From: Tenacibaculum holothuriorum
GTDB taxonomy: Bacteria > Bacteroidota > Bacteroidia > Flavobacteriales > Flavobacteriaceae
Assembly: GCF_002120225.1 (NCBI RefSeq)
Contig: NZ_LAPZ01000012.1
Span: 1 to 64,000, forward strand
DNA: 64,000 nt
Reading direction: 5' to 3'
Part shown: one piece after another, positions 18,044 through 26,871 of the stretch
Position numbering within the stretch: the first letter of the stretch is position 1
How the letters are laid out: each line of letters opens with the position of its first letter
Program-made: the position numbers and the translations under genes
Notes under the pieces: model-generated
Databases searched by the model: none
What the model saw: the letters and a program-made list of their open reading frames with translations, nothing else
Told to the model about the DNA's origin: nothing

Positions 18044-18430
18044 ATGAAAAACAAAATAAACGCAGTACACGAATTTCATACAGCATTCGGATTAGGAATT
18101 AAAAACGAACCAACTGCTCATATCGGAGAAGATAGAAATCTACTTCGCTTCAATTTAATGAAAGAAGAAAATGAAGAATATTTTGAAGCAGCTCAAAATA
18201 ATGATTTGGTTGAGGTAGCAGATGCTTTAGGAGATATGCTATATATTTTATGTGGAACCATTATAGAACACGGTATGCAGCATAAGATAGAAGAGGTTTT
18301 TAATGAGATTCAACGAAGTAATATGAGTAAGTTAGGAGAAGATGGAAAACCAATTTACAGAGAAGATGGTAAAGTGTTAAAAGGCCCTAATTACTTTAAA
18401 CCAAATATTGAAGAAATTTTGAATGAATGA
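18044..18430 (+). CDS. MazG/HisE-like NTP pyrophosphohydrolase
   Basis: The 128-residue protein shows the all-alpha NTP-PPase metal motif: MKEENEEYFEAA (ExxE) followed by EVADALGDMLYIL (ExxD). The family hydrolyses nucleoside triphosphates to monophosphates plus pyrophosphate, often for non-canonical or phage-modified nucleotides. Its place in a cluster with a HAD phosphatase hints at nucleotide clean-up (inference). A strong terminator follows. Confidence 0.85.
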   Translation: MKNKINAVHEFHTAFGLGIKNEPTAHIGEDRNLLRFNLMKEENEEYFEAAQNNDLVEVADALGDMLYILCGTIIEHGMQHKIEEVFNEIQRSNMSKLGEDGKPIYREDGKVLKGPNYFKPNIEEILNE

Positions 18431-18431
18431 T

Positions 18432-18467
18432 AACAAAAACCGCAAAAGTAATTTTGCGGTTTTTGTT
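18432..18467. terminator. Bidirectional terminator
   Basis: A perfect 16-bp stem (18432-18447 with 18452-18467; core AAAAACCGCAAAA) with a GTAA loop sits between convergent genes. Confidence 0.9.
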
Positions 18468-18470
18468 ATT

Positions 18471-19385
18471 TTATGAGTTGTTCTTGCCTGTTATCTTATC
18501 AAGTTCGTGAGTAAGCGAACGAACATTGTTAGTCATTTTTAAAATAGTTCCGTCAGTATCTACAATTACGTGGGTTGGATATTGTTTTACTTTCAGTTTT
18601 TTATTCATGTAGTCTTTTTGTTCTGGAATAACAGAATATTTAAAAGGCTTTGTTTTTAAAAACTCTGTTAGTTTATCTCCTTTGTCAAAAGCTAAACTTA
18701 CAAACTCAACGTTCTCATCTTTATAACGATCTACCAATGCGTTTAATTCAGGAAATTCTTCAACACAAATTTTACAAGTAATAAACCAGCATTTTAAAAC
18801 AAGTAACTTACCTTCTGTGTCTTTCTTATTGTATGAAACTCCATTTATATCTACAAAATCATATTCAGGAAGTTTTTTTCCTTCCATATTGTGATATTTT
18901 ACTGCAATTTTTGCAGCACTTCTAATAGTTTTTTTGATTTTAGAATCGGCATCAGCATTAATTTCTACCAATTGATAGTTGTATGGTTTGTCAGTTTTTA
19001 TAGGAATGTAAAGTCCAGTTCTAAGTAAGTTTAAGAAAAGTTCTTTTCCAACTTTTTTACCGCTATCGTCAATAGCTGTGAAGCTAGACATTAAGTCTAT
19101 GTTTTCTTTGTTGTAAGTATTCCAGTTTTCATAGCTTTTCTGAATGTCTTTACTATCAACAGAAATGTTTTTTTCTATTTTAGATGGAGTTTTGGTAGGT
19201 GTTTTTTTAGCAATCTCTACCTTTTTTTTCTTGATTGGAGTTTCAGTTTTCTTTTTTACTGCTACTACTTTTTCTTTAGAGTTTGAGGTGCTTGTTCCCG
19301 CTTTTTCTAAATACATGTTTAACCCAAATGTAGAAATAGCATAGCTAAGAACTACTGAGAGGATTGCTGGCATGACGTCTTTCAT
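18471..19385 (-). CDS. TlpA-like membrane-anchored thioredoxin-fold protein
   Basis: The 304-residue protein has an N-terminal membrane anchor (about 5-25). A long Lys/Thr-rich linker follows (about 35-75, VKKKTETPIKKKKVEIAKK...), then a domain of unknown type (about 80-165). The C-terminal TlpA/AhpC-like thioredoxin domain (about 170-300) has the active site FITCKICVEEFPE (CKIC) and cis-Pro in QYPTHVIVDTDG. It should work in the periplasm as a thiol oxidoreductase. The linker is unusually basic for such a protein. The gene stands alone. Confidence 0.88.
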   Translation of the reverse strand: MKDVMPAILSVVLSYAISTFGLNMYLEKAGTSTSNSKEKVVAVKKKTETPIKKKKVEIAKKTPTKTPSKIEKNISVDSKDIQKSYENWNTYNKENIDLMSSFTAIDDSGKKVGKELFLNLLRTGLYIPIKTDKPYNYQLVEINADADSKIKKTIRSAAKIAVKYHNMEGKKLPEYDFVDINGVSYNKKDTEGKLLVLKCWFITCKICVEEFPELNALVDRYKDENVEFVSLAFDKGDKLTEFLKTKPFKYSVIPEQKDYMNKKLKVKQYPTHVIVDTDGTILKMTNNVRSLTHELDKITGKNNS

Positions 19386-19449
19386 CTGCTAGTTTTTTAT
19401 GTTAATTAAGGGGGATGATAATACTAAAGTACTAAAAATTATGAATTTA

Positions 19450-20499
19450 TCAAATTTTAACACGCCAACCGTGTTTATCTTCTGATTTGTTGTATTGAAT
19501 GTTTAGTAATTTTTCTTTGAAAAAACGTGCGTATGAATTTTCTTGATCAGCTAATTCAAATGAATCTTTATCGTGTTTAAAACCTTTTATAGGATTAATT
19601 ACTGCAGCAGTACCAGAACCAAAAATTTCTTTTAATTCACCAACTCTTGCAGCGTCTTTAATTTCAGAAACAGTAACACGTCTTACTTCAATATCAATAT
19701 TATTGTCTTTTGCCAATTGAATGATTGATTTTCTTGTAACACCATCTAAAATTCTATCGTTATTAGGAGCTGTAATAAGTTTATCTCCAATTCTGAAGAA
19801 AATATTCATGGTACCCGCTTCCTCTAAATATTCGTGCGTGCTAGCATCTGTCCAAATAATTTGTTGGTAACCTTCTTTGTGAGCTAGACTTGTTGGGTAA
19901 AATTGTGCAGCATAATTACCAGCAGCTTTAGCATAACCAACTCCGCCATCTGCAGAACGACTGTATTTTTCAGCAATAATTACACGAACATCTCCTCCGT
20001 AATACGATTGAGCAGGAGAACATATAATCATAAATTTATATTCTTCAGCAGGAGAAGCAGCAATTGCACCTTCTGTGGCGATAATAAAAGGACGTAAATA
20101 AAGAGAATTACCTAATCCTTTTTTAATCCATTTTTTTTCTAAATGTAATAACTTTTTTAATCCTTCAAAAAATACATCTTCTGCTACAGGGGGCATTGCT
20201 AAACGTTCTGCTGATTTGTTTATACGATCAAAGTTTTCATCTGGTCTAAACAAGAAAATATCATCATTATCGTCTTTATAAGCTTTCATTCCTTCAAAAA
20301 CTGCTTGTCCGTAATGAAAAACTCTTGCAGAAGGCTCTAATGTAAAAGGAGCATATGGTGTAATTCTTGGATTCGTCCATTCTCCGTTTTTAAAATCACA
20401 CGTAAACATATGATCAGAAAAAGTGCGTCCAAAATTTAAGTTATTAAAATCTACTGAATCAATTTTTGATTGTTCTATTAATTGAATGTCAATATCCAT
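19450..20499 (-). CDS. ilvE: Branched-chain amino acid aminotransferase
   Basis: This 349-residue fold-type IV PLP enzyme has the catalytic Lys in GYAKAAGNYAAQ and the phosphate-binding loop in EIFGSGTAAVINPI. It also has LRPFIIATE and the class IV segment EYLEEAGTMNIFF. It exchanges amino groups between Val/Leu/Ile and 2-oxoglutarate, the last step of branched-chain amino-acid synthesis and the first of degradation. Length fits the Bacteroidota type. It is monocistronic and far from other ilv genes in this window. Confidence 0.97.
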   Translation of the reverse strand: MDIDIQLIEQSKIDSVDFNNLNFGRTFSDHMFTCDFKNGEWTNPRITPYAPFTLEPSARVFHYGQAVFEGMKAYKDDNDDIFLFRPDENFDRINKSAERLAMPPVAEDVFFEGLKKLLHLEKKWIKKGLGNSLYLRPFIIATEGAIAASPAEEYKFMIICSPAQSYYGGDVRVIIAEKYSRSADGGVGYAKAAGNYAAQFYPTSLAHKEGYQQIIWTDASTHEYLEEAGTMNIFFRIGDKLITAPNNDRILDGVTRKSIIQLAKDNNIDIEVRRVTVSEIKDAARVGELKEIFGSGTAAVINPIKGFKHDKDSFELADQENSYARFFKEKLLNIQYNKSEDKHGWRVKI

Positions 20500-20585
20500 A
20501 TTTCCCCTGTTTTTGAAGTGCTACGAAGATACAAAAAGTCGCCTTATAATCATGGTTTTAAACCAATGACTTTCGTAAATATCTT

Positions 20586-20593
20586 TATCTTTG
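20586..20593 (+). promoter_or_regulatory. Promoter -7 element of the DUF4920 gene
   Basis: TATCTTTG matches TAnnTTTG, 28 bases before the ATG. Confidence 0.55.
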
Positions 20594-20621
20594 TAATGCT
20601 ATTAATTTTAAACTTTTAAAA

Positions 20622-21140
20622 ATGAAAAGAATACTATGTCTTGGTCTGTTGTTAAGTGTTTTACTTACAGCTTGTAAGGTGGGTAAGAAAGAAGAAAATA
20701 AAAAACAAGAAGAGGTAAAAGTTGAATATGTGTCTTTTGGAGAAAAAATTTCTAATGACAATGCTATAGATAAAGAAGCAATGACAAAAAAGTTTGAAGA
20801 AATGAATGTTGGAGACACAATTGATGTTAAGTTTGTAAGTACAATTGATGCCGTATGTCAGAAAAAAGGATGTTGGATTAAAGTACCTTTAAATAAGGAT
20901 AAGAAGTCTTTTGTGAAATTTAAAGATTATGCGTTTTTCTTACCAATGAATTCTGCTGGTAGTAAAGTAGTTTTAAATGGGAAAGCATTTAAAAATGAAG
21001 TTTCTGTAGAAGAATTACAACACTATGCAAAAGATGCAGGGAAATCTGAAGAAGAAATTGCTAAAATAACGAAACCAAAAACTACTTACTCTTTTTTAGC
21101 TGATGGAGTTTTATTAGAGTCTTCAGTTAATGAAAAGTAA
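20622..21140 (+). CDS. DUF4920 lipoprotein
   Basis: The 172-residue protein has a lipoprotein signal (MKRILCLGLLLSVLLTAC) and the DUF4920 core: FGEKI, a VSTIDAVCQKKGCWIKVPL segment with paired cysteines, FVKFKDYAFFLPM and GKAFKNEVSVEELQHYAKDAG. Function is not established. Its coding end overlaps the next gene by 11 bases, so the two are translationally linked, suggesting a shared role with the c-type cytochrome that follows. Confidence 0.88.
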   Translation: MKRILCLGLLLSVLLTACKVGKKEENKKQEEVKVEYVSFGEKISNDNAIDKEAMTKKFEEMNVGDTIDVKFVSTIDAVCQKKGCWIKVPLNKDKKSFVKFKDYAFFLPMNSAGSKVVLNGKAFKNEVSVEELQHYAKDAGKSEEEIAKITKPKTTYSFLADGVLLESSVNEK

Positions 21141-21585
21141 TTTCAAATTATCAATAATTATAACTTTAGCGGGACTGTTGCTGCAATGCAAACAGTTTCC
21201 ATCTAAAGATAAAGTTACCATTACTACCAAAGTTCCTGAGAAATTTAACATATATCAGCCTTCAGAAATGTCAATGTTAATGAGGGAAATGTTAAAAAGT
21301 AATCAAGAATTAAGAGAAAAAATAATTGCTGACAAAGAAGATATAGGTGATTTTAACGAAGCTTTTTTAAAGATTCATACGGCGAAACTAACAAGTAGCG
21401 ATAAATACGATGATACTTATCCTACCTATGCTAAGCATTTCGAACAAATGCAAAAAGCAGTTTTTACTGTTGCAAAAGAAAAAAGAAAAGAACAATTTAA
21501 TAATGTTGTAAATGCTTGTGTGGCATGTCATACAAACAGATGTTCAGGTCCAATACCAAGAATACAAAAGTTAGCAATTCAATAA
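21130..21585 (+). CDS. Monohaem cytochrome c'-like lipoprotein
   Basis: A 151-residue lipoprotein (signal ending LAGLLLQC) with a single haem-attachment motif CVACH near the C-terminus after predicted helices. A C-terminal CxxCH in a helical bundle is the cytochrome c' layout (inference; the overall sequence is divergent). It would be periplasmic and bind gases or carry electrons. It starts inside the end of the DUF4920 gene (11-base overlap) and is followed one base later by the TTG start of mnmD. Confidence 0.75.
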   Translation: MKSNFKLSIIITLAGLLLQCKQFPSKDKVTITTKVPEKFNIYQPSEMSMLMREMLKSNQELREKIIADKEDIGDFNEAFLKIHTAKLTSSDKYDDTYPTYAKHFEQMQKAVFTVAKEKRKEQFNNVVNACVACHTNRCSGPIPRIQKLAIQ

Positions 21586-21586
21586 T

Positions 21587-22258
21587 TTGAAGAGAGAAAT
21601 AATCATAACGTCCGACGGTTCTACGACAATTCATTTACCAGAATGGAATGAACAATACCATTCTAAACATGGAGCTATTCAAGAAGCGTATCATGTTTTT
21701 ATTAAAAACGGGTTAGAGTATTTCAAAGAAACTCATAAAGAACTTAATGAAATTTCAATTTTAGAAATAGGATTCGGTACAGGTTTAAATAGTTTTATTA
21801 CGTTTATTGAAAATGATATTTTAACTAATTATGTTGGAGTAGAAGCGTATCCTGTAGCGGTAGAAGAAGTAACAAAATTGAATTATGTTGCTGAATTAAA
21901 TGCTGAAGAGAATAGAACATTTTTCAATAAAATGCATGCAGCTTCTTGGGGAGAAAAACATGAAATAAATGATAGTTTTTGGCTAACAAAGCGTCAGCAA
22001 TTCTTTAAAGAAATTGATGATAAAGAATGTTACGACATTATTTATTTTGATGCATTTGGAGCTAGAGTTCAACCTGATTTATGGACAGAAGCTATTTTTA
22101 AAATCATGTACGAAGCTCTAAAAGAGAATGGAGTTTTAGTTACTTATTCTGCAAAAGGTAGTGTAAGAAGAGCAATGCAAGCCGCTGGTTTTTTGGTTGA
22201 ACGTTTACCAGGGCCTCCAGGAAAAAGAGAAATGCTAAGAGCAACAAAAACTTTGTAA
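21587..22258 (+). CDS. mnmD: tRNA 5-methylaminomethyl-2-thiouridine methyltransferase, stand-alone MnmD
   Basis: The 223-residue protein corresponds to the N-terminal methyltransferase half of MnmC: an SAM-binding motif ILEIGFGTGLNSF (about 59-71), IIYFDAFGARVQPDLWTEAIF, GVLVTYSAKGSVRRAMQAAGF and the LPGPPGKREMLRA tail. It methylates the wobble uridine of certain tRNAs in the cytoplasm. No FAD-dependent MnmC2 domain is attached. The start is a TTG at 21587 giving MKREIIITSDG; no ATG fits, and the stop of the upstream gene is one base away. Confidence 0.93.
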   Translation: MKREIIITSDGSTTIHLPEWNEQYHSKHGAIQEAYHVFIKNGLEYFKETHKELNEISILEIGFGTGLNSFITFIENDILTNYVGVEAYPVAVEEVTKLNYVAELNAEENRTFFNKMHAASWGEKHEINDSFWLTKRQQFFKEIDDKECYDIIYFDAFGARVQPDLWTEAIFKIMYEALKENGVLVTYSAKGSVRRAMQAAGFLVERLPGPPGKREMLRATKTL

Positions 22259-22283
22259 AATAAATCAGGAGTAACTCATAATT

Positions 22284-23021
22284 TTACTTTAATATTTGTT
22301 GAGTTGCTCCTGTAATTTCTAAATTTTCTTTTTGAGTAAAAGCTATTAAACGTAAATTGTTTTCTTGTAAGTAATCTTTAGGAATTTCTATATCAAAATT
22401 ACCATCCTCATTATTGATAGAACTTGAAATTTGTTTGATAACAATATTACTATTGGTAATACTTTTATTAGAGTTTTCGCCTCTTTTTACAAAGGTTGAT
22501 TTTCTTTCTAAAACCAATGCAAAAACAATACTCTTTCCTTCAGTACTTCCTAAGACCTCGTAAGAAGTAGAGATAGAATTATTTTTTGATTTAGTATTCT
22601 TTAAAATAATTTTATTAGAGCTTTTAAAAGTATCATATTTATTTAATCGTTGTTTTATTTTCGTTTTATTAGAACCCACAAAATGTTCAGCTCCATTAAT
22701 AACAAGTTGAGGAGTATACACACTATTACTATTAAATTTTTTTCCGTAGGTATATTGCAACTTTGTAAATTCTCTTGAACTAAATGGATCTACCCAACCT
22801 AAACGATTCCAATAATCTACATGGTACGACATAACAATTACATTTTTATTAGCAGTTTCTTTTTTAACCTGTTCTAATAAATAATCAGCTGGAGGACAGC
22901 TACTGCATCCTTGAGAGGTAAATAATTGGAAGACTAAAAAAGAATCTTGATTTTTAGTAATTTCTTTTTGAGAAAAAATAGACAAGCTTATAAGAAATGT
23001 AAAAAGAAGTAGTTTGTTCAT
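22284..23021 (-). CDS. DUF1223 thioredoxin-like secreted protein
   Basis: This 245-residue protein has a signal peptide (MNKLLLFTFLISLSIFS) and the DUF1223 signature FQLFTSQGCSSCPPADYLLEQV with a CSSC pair. VMSYHVDYWNRLGWVDPFSS and YTPQLVINGAEHFVGS follow. DUF1223 proteins are thioredoxin-fold periplasmic proteins of unknown substrate. It is convergent with mnmD. Confidence 0.9.
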   Translation of the reverse strand: MNKLLLFTFLISLSIFSQKEITKNQDSFLVFQLFTSQGCSSCPPADYLLEQVKKETANKNVIVMSYHVDYWNRLGWVDPFSSREFTKLQYTYGKKFNSNSVYTPQLVINGAEHFVGSNKTKIKQRLNKYDTFKSSNKIILKNTKSKNNSISTSYEVLGSTEGKSIVFALVLERKSTFVKRGENSNKSITNSNIVIKQISSSINNEDGNFDIEIPKDYLQENNLRLIAFTQKENLEITGATQQILK

Positions 23022-23126
23022 TCAAAATGGTTTGTGCATTTAGGCGAACTAAAACGGAAAACCTTACTTTTTTAACAGAGTTAGAAATAGAATATATATC
23101 TTCGAAGCCTAATAATAATGTAGAGA

Positions 23127-23258
23127 ATGAAGTTTGAAAGACGTTTTGGTAAACGAAGAAAGAGTAACCCAAAGAAAGGATTGTTTTTAATAGCACTTTT
23201 AATTTTGGTGTTGTATTTGTTTTTTAATGCTGAAAAAATCTTAGATAAAATTCTATAA
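23127..23258 (+). CDS. 43-residue single-TM protein
   Basis: This short reading frame starts with a strongly basic stretch (MKFERRFGKRRKSNPKKG) followed by one membrane helix (about 19-34, LFLIALLILVLYLFF). Its TAA overlaps the ATG of trmN6 by one base (TAATG), the usual sign of translational coupling. A near-consensus box TATCTTCG lies at 23097-23104. No family is recognised; the basic N-terminus predicts it inside the cytoplasm. Confidence 0.7.
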   Translation: MKFERRFGKRRKSNPKKGLFLIALLILVLYLFFNAEKILDKIL

Positions 23259-23977
23259 TGAAACCGTTTCAGTTTAAACAATTTACAGTTCATCAAGACA
23301 AAACAGCAATGAAAATAGGTACCGATGCAGTTTTGTTAGGAGCATGGTGTGATTTAGGCGAATACCCAGATGCAATTTTAGATGTTGGTTCGGGCACAGG
23401 AATTATTTCATTAATGTTAGCCCAACGTAGTGATGCAATGACTATTGATGCAGTAGAAATAGATGAAAATGCGTATGAACAAACGGTAGAAAATTTTGAG
23501 CAATCTGATTGGGGAGATCGTTTATTTTGCTACAATGCTTCCTTTGTTGAGTTTGCTGAAGAAATGCAAGAAGAGGAAGAAGAATACGATATTATTGTTT
23601 CGAACCCTCCGTTTTACACAAATGCTTTTGAAACTGAAGATGAATCTCGAAATAAAGCACGTTTTACTTCCTCATTGTCTTTTGAAGAGTTGTTAACTGG
23701 AGTTTCAAAAATACTGTCTAGAGATGGAATGTTTTCAGTTATTATTCCGTTTCAAGAAGAAGAGAGTTTTAGTGTTCTAGCTAAAGAACAAGGTTTATTC
23801 TTGAGTAAAGTTTGTAGAGTAAAAGGAAACGAAAACTCTGATGTAAAAAGAAGTATGCTAACTTTTTCGTTCCAAGAAAAAGAAATATCTACAGAAGAAC
23901 TTATTATAGAAAAAGAAAGGCACCAGTATACTGATGCCTATATAAACCTTACGAAAGATTTTTATTTAAAAATGTAG
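23258..23977 (+). CDS. trmN6: tRNA1(Val) (adenine(37)-N6)-methyltransferase
   Basis: The 239-residue protein begins FKQFTVHQDKTAMKIGTDAVLLGAW, typical of YfiC/TrmN6. It has the SAM motif ILDVGSGTGIISLMLAQR (about 40-57) and the N6-adenine methyltransferase motif NPPF in VSNPPFYTNAF followed by ARFTSSLSFEELL. It methylates A37 of tRNA-Val. It is coupled to the small membrane protein gene upstream and convergent with the hydrolase gene. Confidence 0.95.
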   Translation: MKPFQFKQFTVHQDKTAMKIGTDAVLLGAWCDLGEYPDAILDVGSGTGIISLMLAQRSDAMTIDAVEIDENAYEQTVENFEQSDWGDRLFCYNASFVEFAEEMQEEEEEYDIIVSNPPFYTNAFETEDESRNKARFTSSLSFEELLTGVSKILSRDGMFSVIIPFQEEESFSVLAKEQGLFLSKVCRVKGNENSDVKRSMLTFSFQEKEISTEELIIEKERHQYTDAYINLTKDFYLKM

Positions 23978-23979
23978 TC

Positions 23980-24831
23980 TTAATTCTCTTCGTTATAATC
24001 AAACTTATTTGTTAAAAAGATATTGGCAATTTCATTGAACATTTTGGCATTATTACGAGGTGCTCCGTGGTTTGTACCTGGCATAATACATAATTGAGAT
24101 TTTTTAATATTGTCAAAAATTTCAACAGCATGTTCGTTTTTAATAATATCTCTATCTCCAATCATAAGTAGTACAGGTGCAGTGATTTTTTGTAATTCAG
24201 TATGAGTAATATTTGGTTGATTTAATAATAACTTGTCTAAAAGTAATTCGGTTTCCCAGTTTTTAGATTTATCACCTTTTTTAATCATTTTTATAGATTG
24301 AGAATGCATTTCTCTAACCTGTTTATGCGCCCATTTATTAATTGCAGTAGTGTCTGGTCTTAAATTAGCACCCATTGTAATAATCTTGTTGATTTTTACA
24401 TTGTTGTTAATACCCATTTTTAGCGCAATAATTCCACCGTCGCTCCACCCAAGAATATTAATAGTGTCTAATTTTAAATGTTTAACCAAAGCTTCCATAT
24501 CGGTAGCCATTTGGTTATAAGTTAATTCTTTAGTGTTTAATTCTGATTTTCCTTGACCTCTACTATCAGCAGCTATAACTCTGTACTTGCTCTTAAAATA
24601 GTCGATTTGATATTCCATAGCTTTAATATCTGTACCACAGCTATGAATAATTAATAAAGGTTCTCCAGTACCGTATTCTTCATAATAAATTTTAGTTCCG
24701 TTTACCTTTGCAAACTTCCCTTCTTCTTTATTATTTCCGTAAGGAGTACTAAACTTTTTTTGTGCATTAATAATGCTAAATTGAAATACAAAAAGAAATA
24801 AAATTGCTTTATAAAGTATTGATGCTTTCAT
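23980..24831 (-). CDS. Secreted alpha/beta hydrolase
   Basis: The 283-residue protein has a signal peptide (ending FSIINAQ) and a complete alpha/beta-hydrolase core. It shows an oxyanion HSCGTD segment, the SRGQGKS strand, nucleophile elbow GWSDGG (Ser), acid in MIGDRDII (Asp) and catalytic His in MPGTNHGAP. The substrate is unknown; esterase or haloperoxidase-like enzymes are possible. It stands alone. Confidence 0.88.
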   Translation of the reverse strand: MKASILYKAILFLFVFQFSIINAQKKFSTPYGNNKEEGKFAKVNGTKIYYEEYGTGEPLLIIHSCGTDIKAMEYQIDYFKSKYRVIAADSRGQGKSELNTKELTYNQMATDMEALVKHLKLDTINILGWSDGGIIALKMGINNNVKINKIITMGANLRPDTTAINKWAHKQVREMHSQSIKMIKKGDKSKNWETELLLDKLLLNQPNITHTELQKITAPVLLMIGDRDIIKNEHAVEIFDNIKKSQLCIMPGTNHGAPRNNAKMFNEIANIFLTNKFDYNEEN

Positions 24832-24957
24832 TATGCTAATGTTATGGTTTTGTTTATGATAGTTGTATTAAAAGCCAGCAAAACTAATAGGAATCTTATT
24901 AAGAATCAAGAAAGAATTTATTCTTTTTTTAGATGTTGCGAAGAAGATTGTAAAAAC

Positions 24958-24991
24958 AAAAAAAGACACTAAATAGTTAGTGTCTTTTTTT
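24958..24991 (-). terminator. Terminator after the saccharopine dehydrogenase family gene
   Basis: A perfect 15-bp stem (24958-24972 with 24977-24991; core GACACTAA) with a 4-base loop and flanking A/T tracts lies 19 bases past the stop of the minus-strand gene. Confidence 0.88.
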
Positions 24992-25010
24992 TATTGGCGT
25001 TGAAAATATT

Positions 25011-26381
25011 TTAACCTCTTAAACTGTCAGGATTATATCCTAAATAAGGAACTTTTTTCTCTACAAAGGTAATTCCGTATTCTTCTAGTTCTTTTAAGAT
25101 AGGCTCATAAACTTCTTTTTTAATAGGTAGTTGTACTCCTGGAGTTTTAATCTCTCCGTTTAAGATACGTAATGCAGCCATAGCAACTGGTAAACCAACC
25201 GTTTTTGCCATTGCAGTGTATGTTTGATCATCTCCTTTAATGACCATACTACTTTCAATTTGGCGTTTTTCTTCTTTGTATTGATAACCAAATTTATGAT
25301 GCATTACAATCATATCTTTATCCTCTTGCTCTAAAGTCCACCTTTCAGATAATATTTTTTGTAATATTTGGGCAGGAGTAGCATTTTTCAAACCAACTTT
25401 TTTATTCGGATTAAAAATGTCTAATTCTAAGAATTTATCCCACATAATATCATCTTGATCAATTTTTAGATACGAACGGAATTTTAATTCCACAGAATCA
25501 GTAGGAGAATAGGCTAAGAATAAGTTTGTAAAGTCACGATAGCTCATGTTTTCTGAATCTTCAATAGTATAAGAATCATCAGTCATTCCTAATTGAACAA
25601 AAACATTCCAAGCTCTTGAAAAACCTACTTTTCTAATTGTACCACGATACATTGTTGGTACATCATCTAAGTTATAAACGCTTCTGTATTTTAAAGAATC
25701 TCTATTAGCGTATGCTTCAAATTTTCCATGTCCATCAATATCTAAAAACTCTGTTCTTCTAAATAATTTATGATAAGGGATGTATTTGTAAGTATCTTCT
25801 TGAATAAACATAGCTGCACCACCTTGACCCGCTAAAACCACATTTCTTGGATTCCATGTGAATTTATAATTCCATAAGTTGGTGTCACTTTCAGGAGCTA
25901 CTAATCCCCCACAAAACGATTCAAATAATAGCATTTTAGCTCCATGGTCATGAATGCGATCTATAATTTGCATTGCACTCATGTGATCAATACCAGGATC
26001 TAAACCAATCTCGTTCATAAAAACAAGACCTTTTTCTTTTACAGCTTCGTCTAGCTCTTGCATTTCTTTAGAAACGTATGAAGCCGTGACCATATGCTTG
26101 TTGTAAGTAACACAATCTTTAGCAACTTCAATATGAAAACGAGCTGGAAGCATAGAAATAACAATGTCTGCATTTTTAATAGCTTCTACTCTTTGATCTG
26201 CATTAAATACATCTAATTGTATAGCAGATGCATTTGAGTGATTATTAATTTTTGATTGTGCGTTTTCAACAGATACATCACCAATAGTTATATGTAAGTT
26301 TTCTGTTGAAGATTTATCTAATAAATATTTTATAAGAGAAGAGCTAGATCTACCAGCTCCAATTATCAATATTTTTCTCAT
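25011..26381 (-). CDS. Saccharopine dehydrogenase family protein
   Basis: A 456-residue protein with an N-terminal Rossmann fold (KILIIGAGRSSSSLIKYLL), DVFNADQRVEAIKNADIVISMLPARFH, and the family-typical MNEIGLDPGIDHMSAMQIID. The C-terminal part ends QLPIKKEVYEPILKELEEYGITF. It resembles the glutamate-forming (LYS9-like) half of the lysine-saccharopine pathway. In Bacteroidota it is usually taken to act in lysine breakdown. No lysine-ketoglutarate reductase gene is adjacent, so the exact reaction is uncertain. Confidence 0.88.
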   Translation of the reverse strand: MRKILIIGAGRSSSSLIKYLLDKSSTENLHITIGDVSVENAQSKINNHSNASAIQLDVFNADQRVEAIKNADIVISMLPARFHIEVAKDCVTYNKHMVTASYVSKEMQELDEAVKEKGLVFMNEIGLDPGIDHMSAMQIIDRIHDHGAKMLLFESFCGGLVAPESDTNLWNYKFTWNPRNVVLAGQGGAAMFIQEDTYKYIPYHKLFRRTEFLDIDGHGKFEAYANRDSLKYRSVYNLDDVPTMYRGTIRKVGFSRAWNVFVQLGMTDDSYTIEDSENMSYRDFTNLFLAYSPTDSVELKFRSYLKIDQDDIMWDKFLELDIFNPNKKVGLKNATPAQILQKILSERWTLEQEDKDMIVMHHKFGYQYKEEKRQIESSMVIKGDDQTYTAMAKTVGLPVAMAALRILNGEIKTPGVQLPIKKEVYEPILKELEEYGITFVEKKVPYLGYNPDSLRG

Positions 26382-26388
26382 TATACTG

Positions 26389-26396
26389 TACTTTTG
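26389..26396 (+). promoter_or_regulatory. Possible promoter -7 element of the DUF423 gene
   Basis: TACTTTTG matches TAnnTTTG, 63 bases before the DUF423 ATG in the divergent gap. No clear -33 element is seen. Confidence 0.4.
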
Positions 26397-26459
26397 TTGT
26401 CTGAATTTTGAGGCGACAATATCGTTAAAAAAGTTTAAAATTAAACAAAAACAATAAAA

Positions 26460-26843
26460 ATGTATAAAAATTTAACAATAGCTGCTTTTTTAGGAATGTT
26501 AGCAGTAATCTTAGGAGCTTTTGGTGCTCATGCTTTAAAAACAAAACTAAGTCCTGAAGCTTTAAATAGTTTTGAAACTGCAATTCGATATCAAATGTAT
26601 CATGTGTTGGTGTTGCTATTTGTAAATATGTATGAAGGTTTTTCAGAAAAAATGAAGAATAGAATTAGCTACTTATTTATTGTAGGAATTCTCTTGTTTT
26701 CGGGCTCAATCTATTGCATTTATTTATTAGGTGTGTCAGCAAAATCAATTTGGTTTATTACACCATTAGGAGGAGTATTCTTTATTATAGGATGGTTAAT
26801 ACTAACTATTGAGTTTGTTAAAAAAGTTATTAAAAACACTTAG
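26460..26843 (+). CDS. DUF423 membrane protein (YgdD family)
   Basis: The 127-residue protein has four predicted membrane helices and the DUF423 signature near the start: AAFLGMLAVILGAFGAHALK, then FETAIRYQMYHVLVLL, LFSGSIYCIYLLG and TPLGGVFFIIGWLIL. It is an inner-membrane protein without a known function. It is divergent from the saccharopine dehydrogenase family gene and is followed by pckA after an 84-base gap holding a palindrome. Confidence 0.92.
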   Translation: MYKNLTIAAFLGMLAVILGAFGAHALKTKLSPEALNSFETAIRYQMYHVLVLLFVNMYEGFSEKMKNRISYLFIVGILLFSGSIYCIYLLGVSAKSIWFITPLGGVFFIIGWLILTIEFVKKVIKNT

Positions 26844-26871
26844 TTAATAAAATTTTTTAATGATAGATGAG

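Noticed and set aside
22954..23296. Two minus-strand frames over the DUF1223 start and the short membrane protein
   Set aside because: They overlap better-supported genes on both sides and show no signal or domain.
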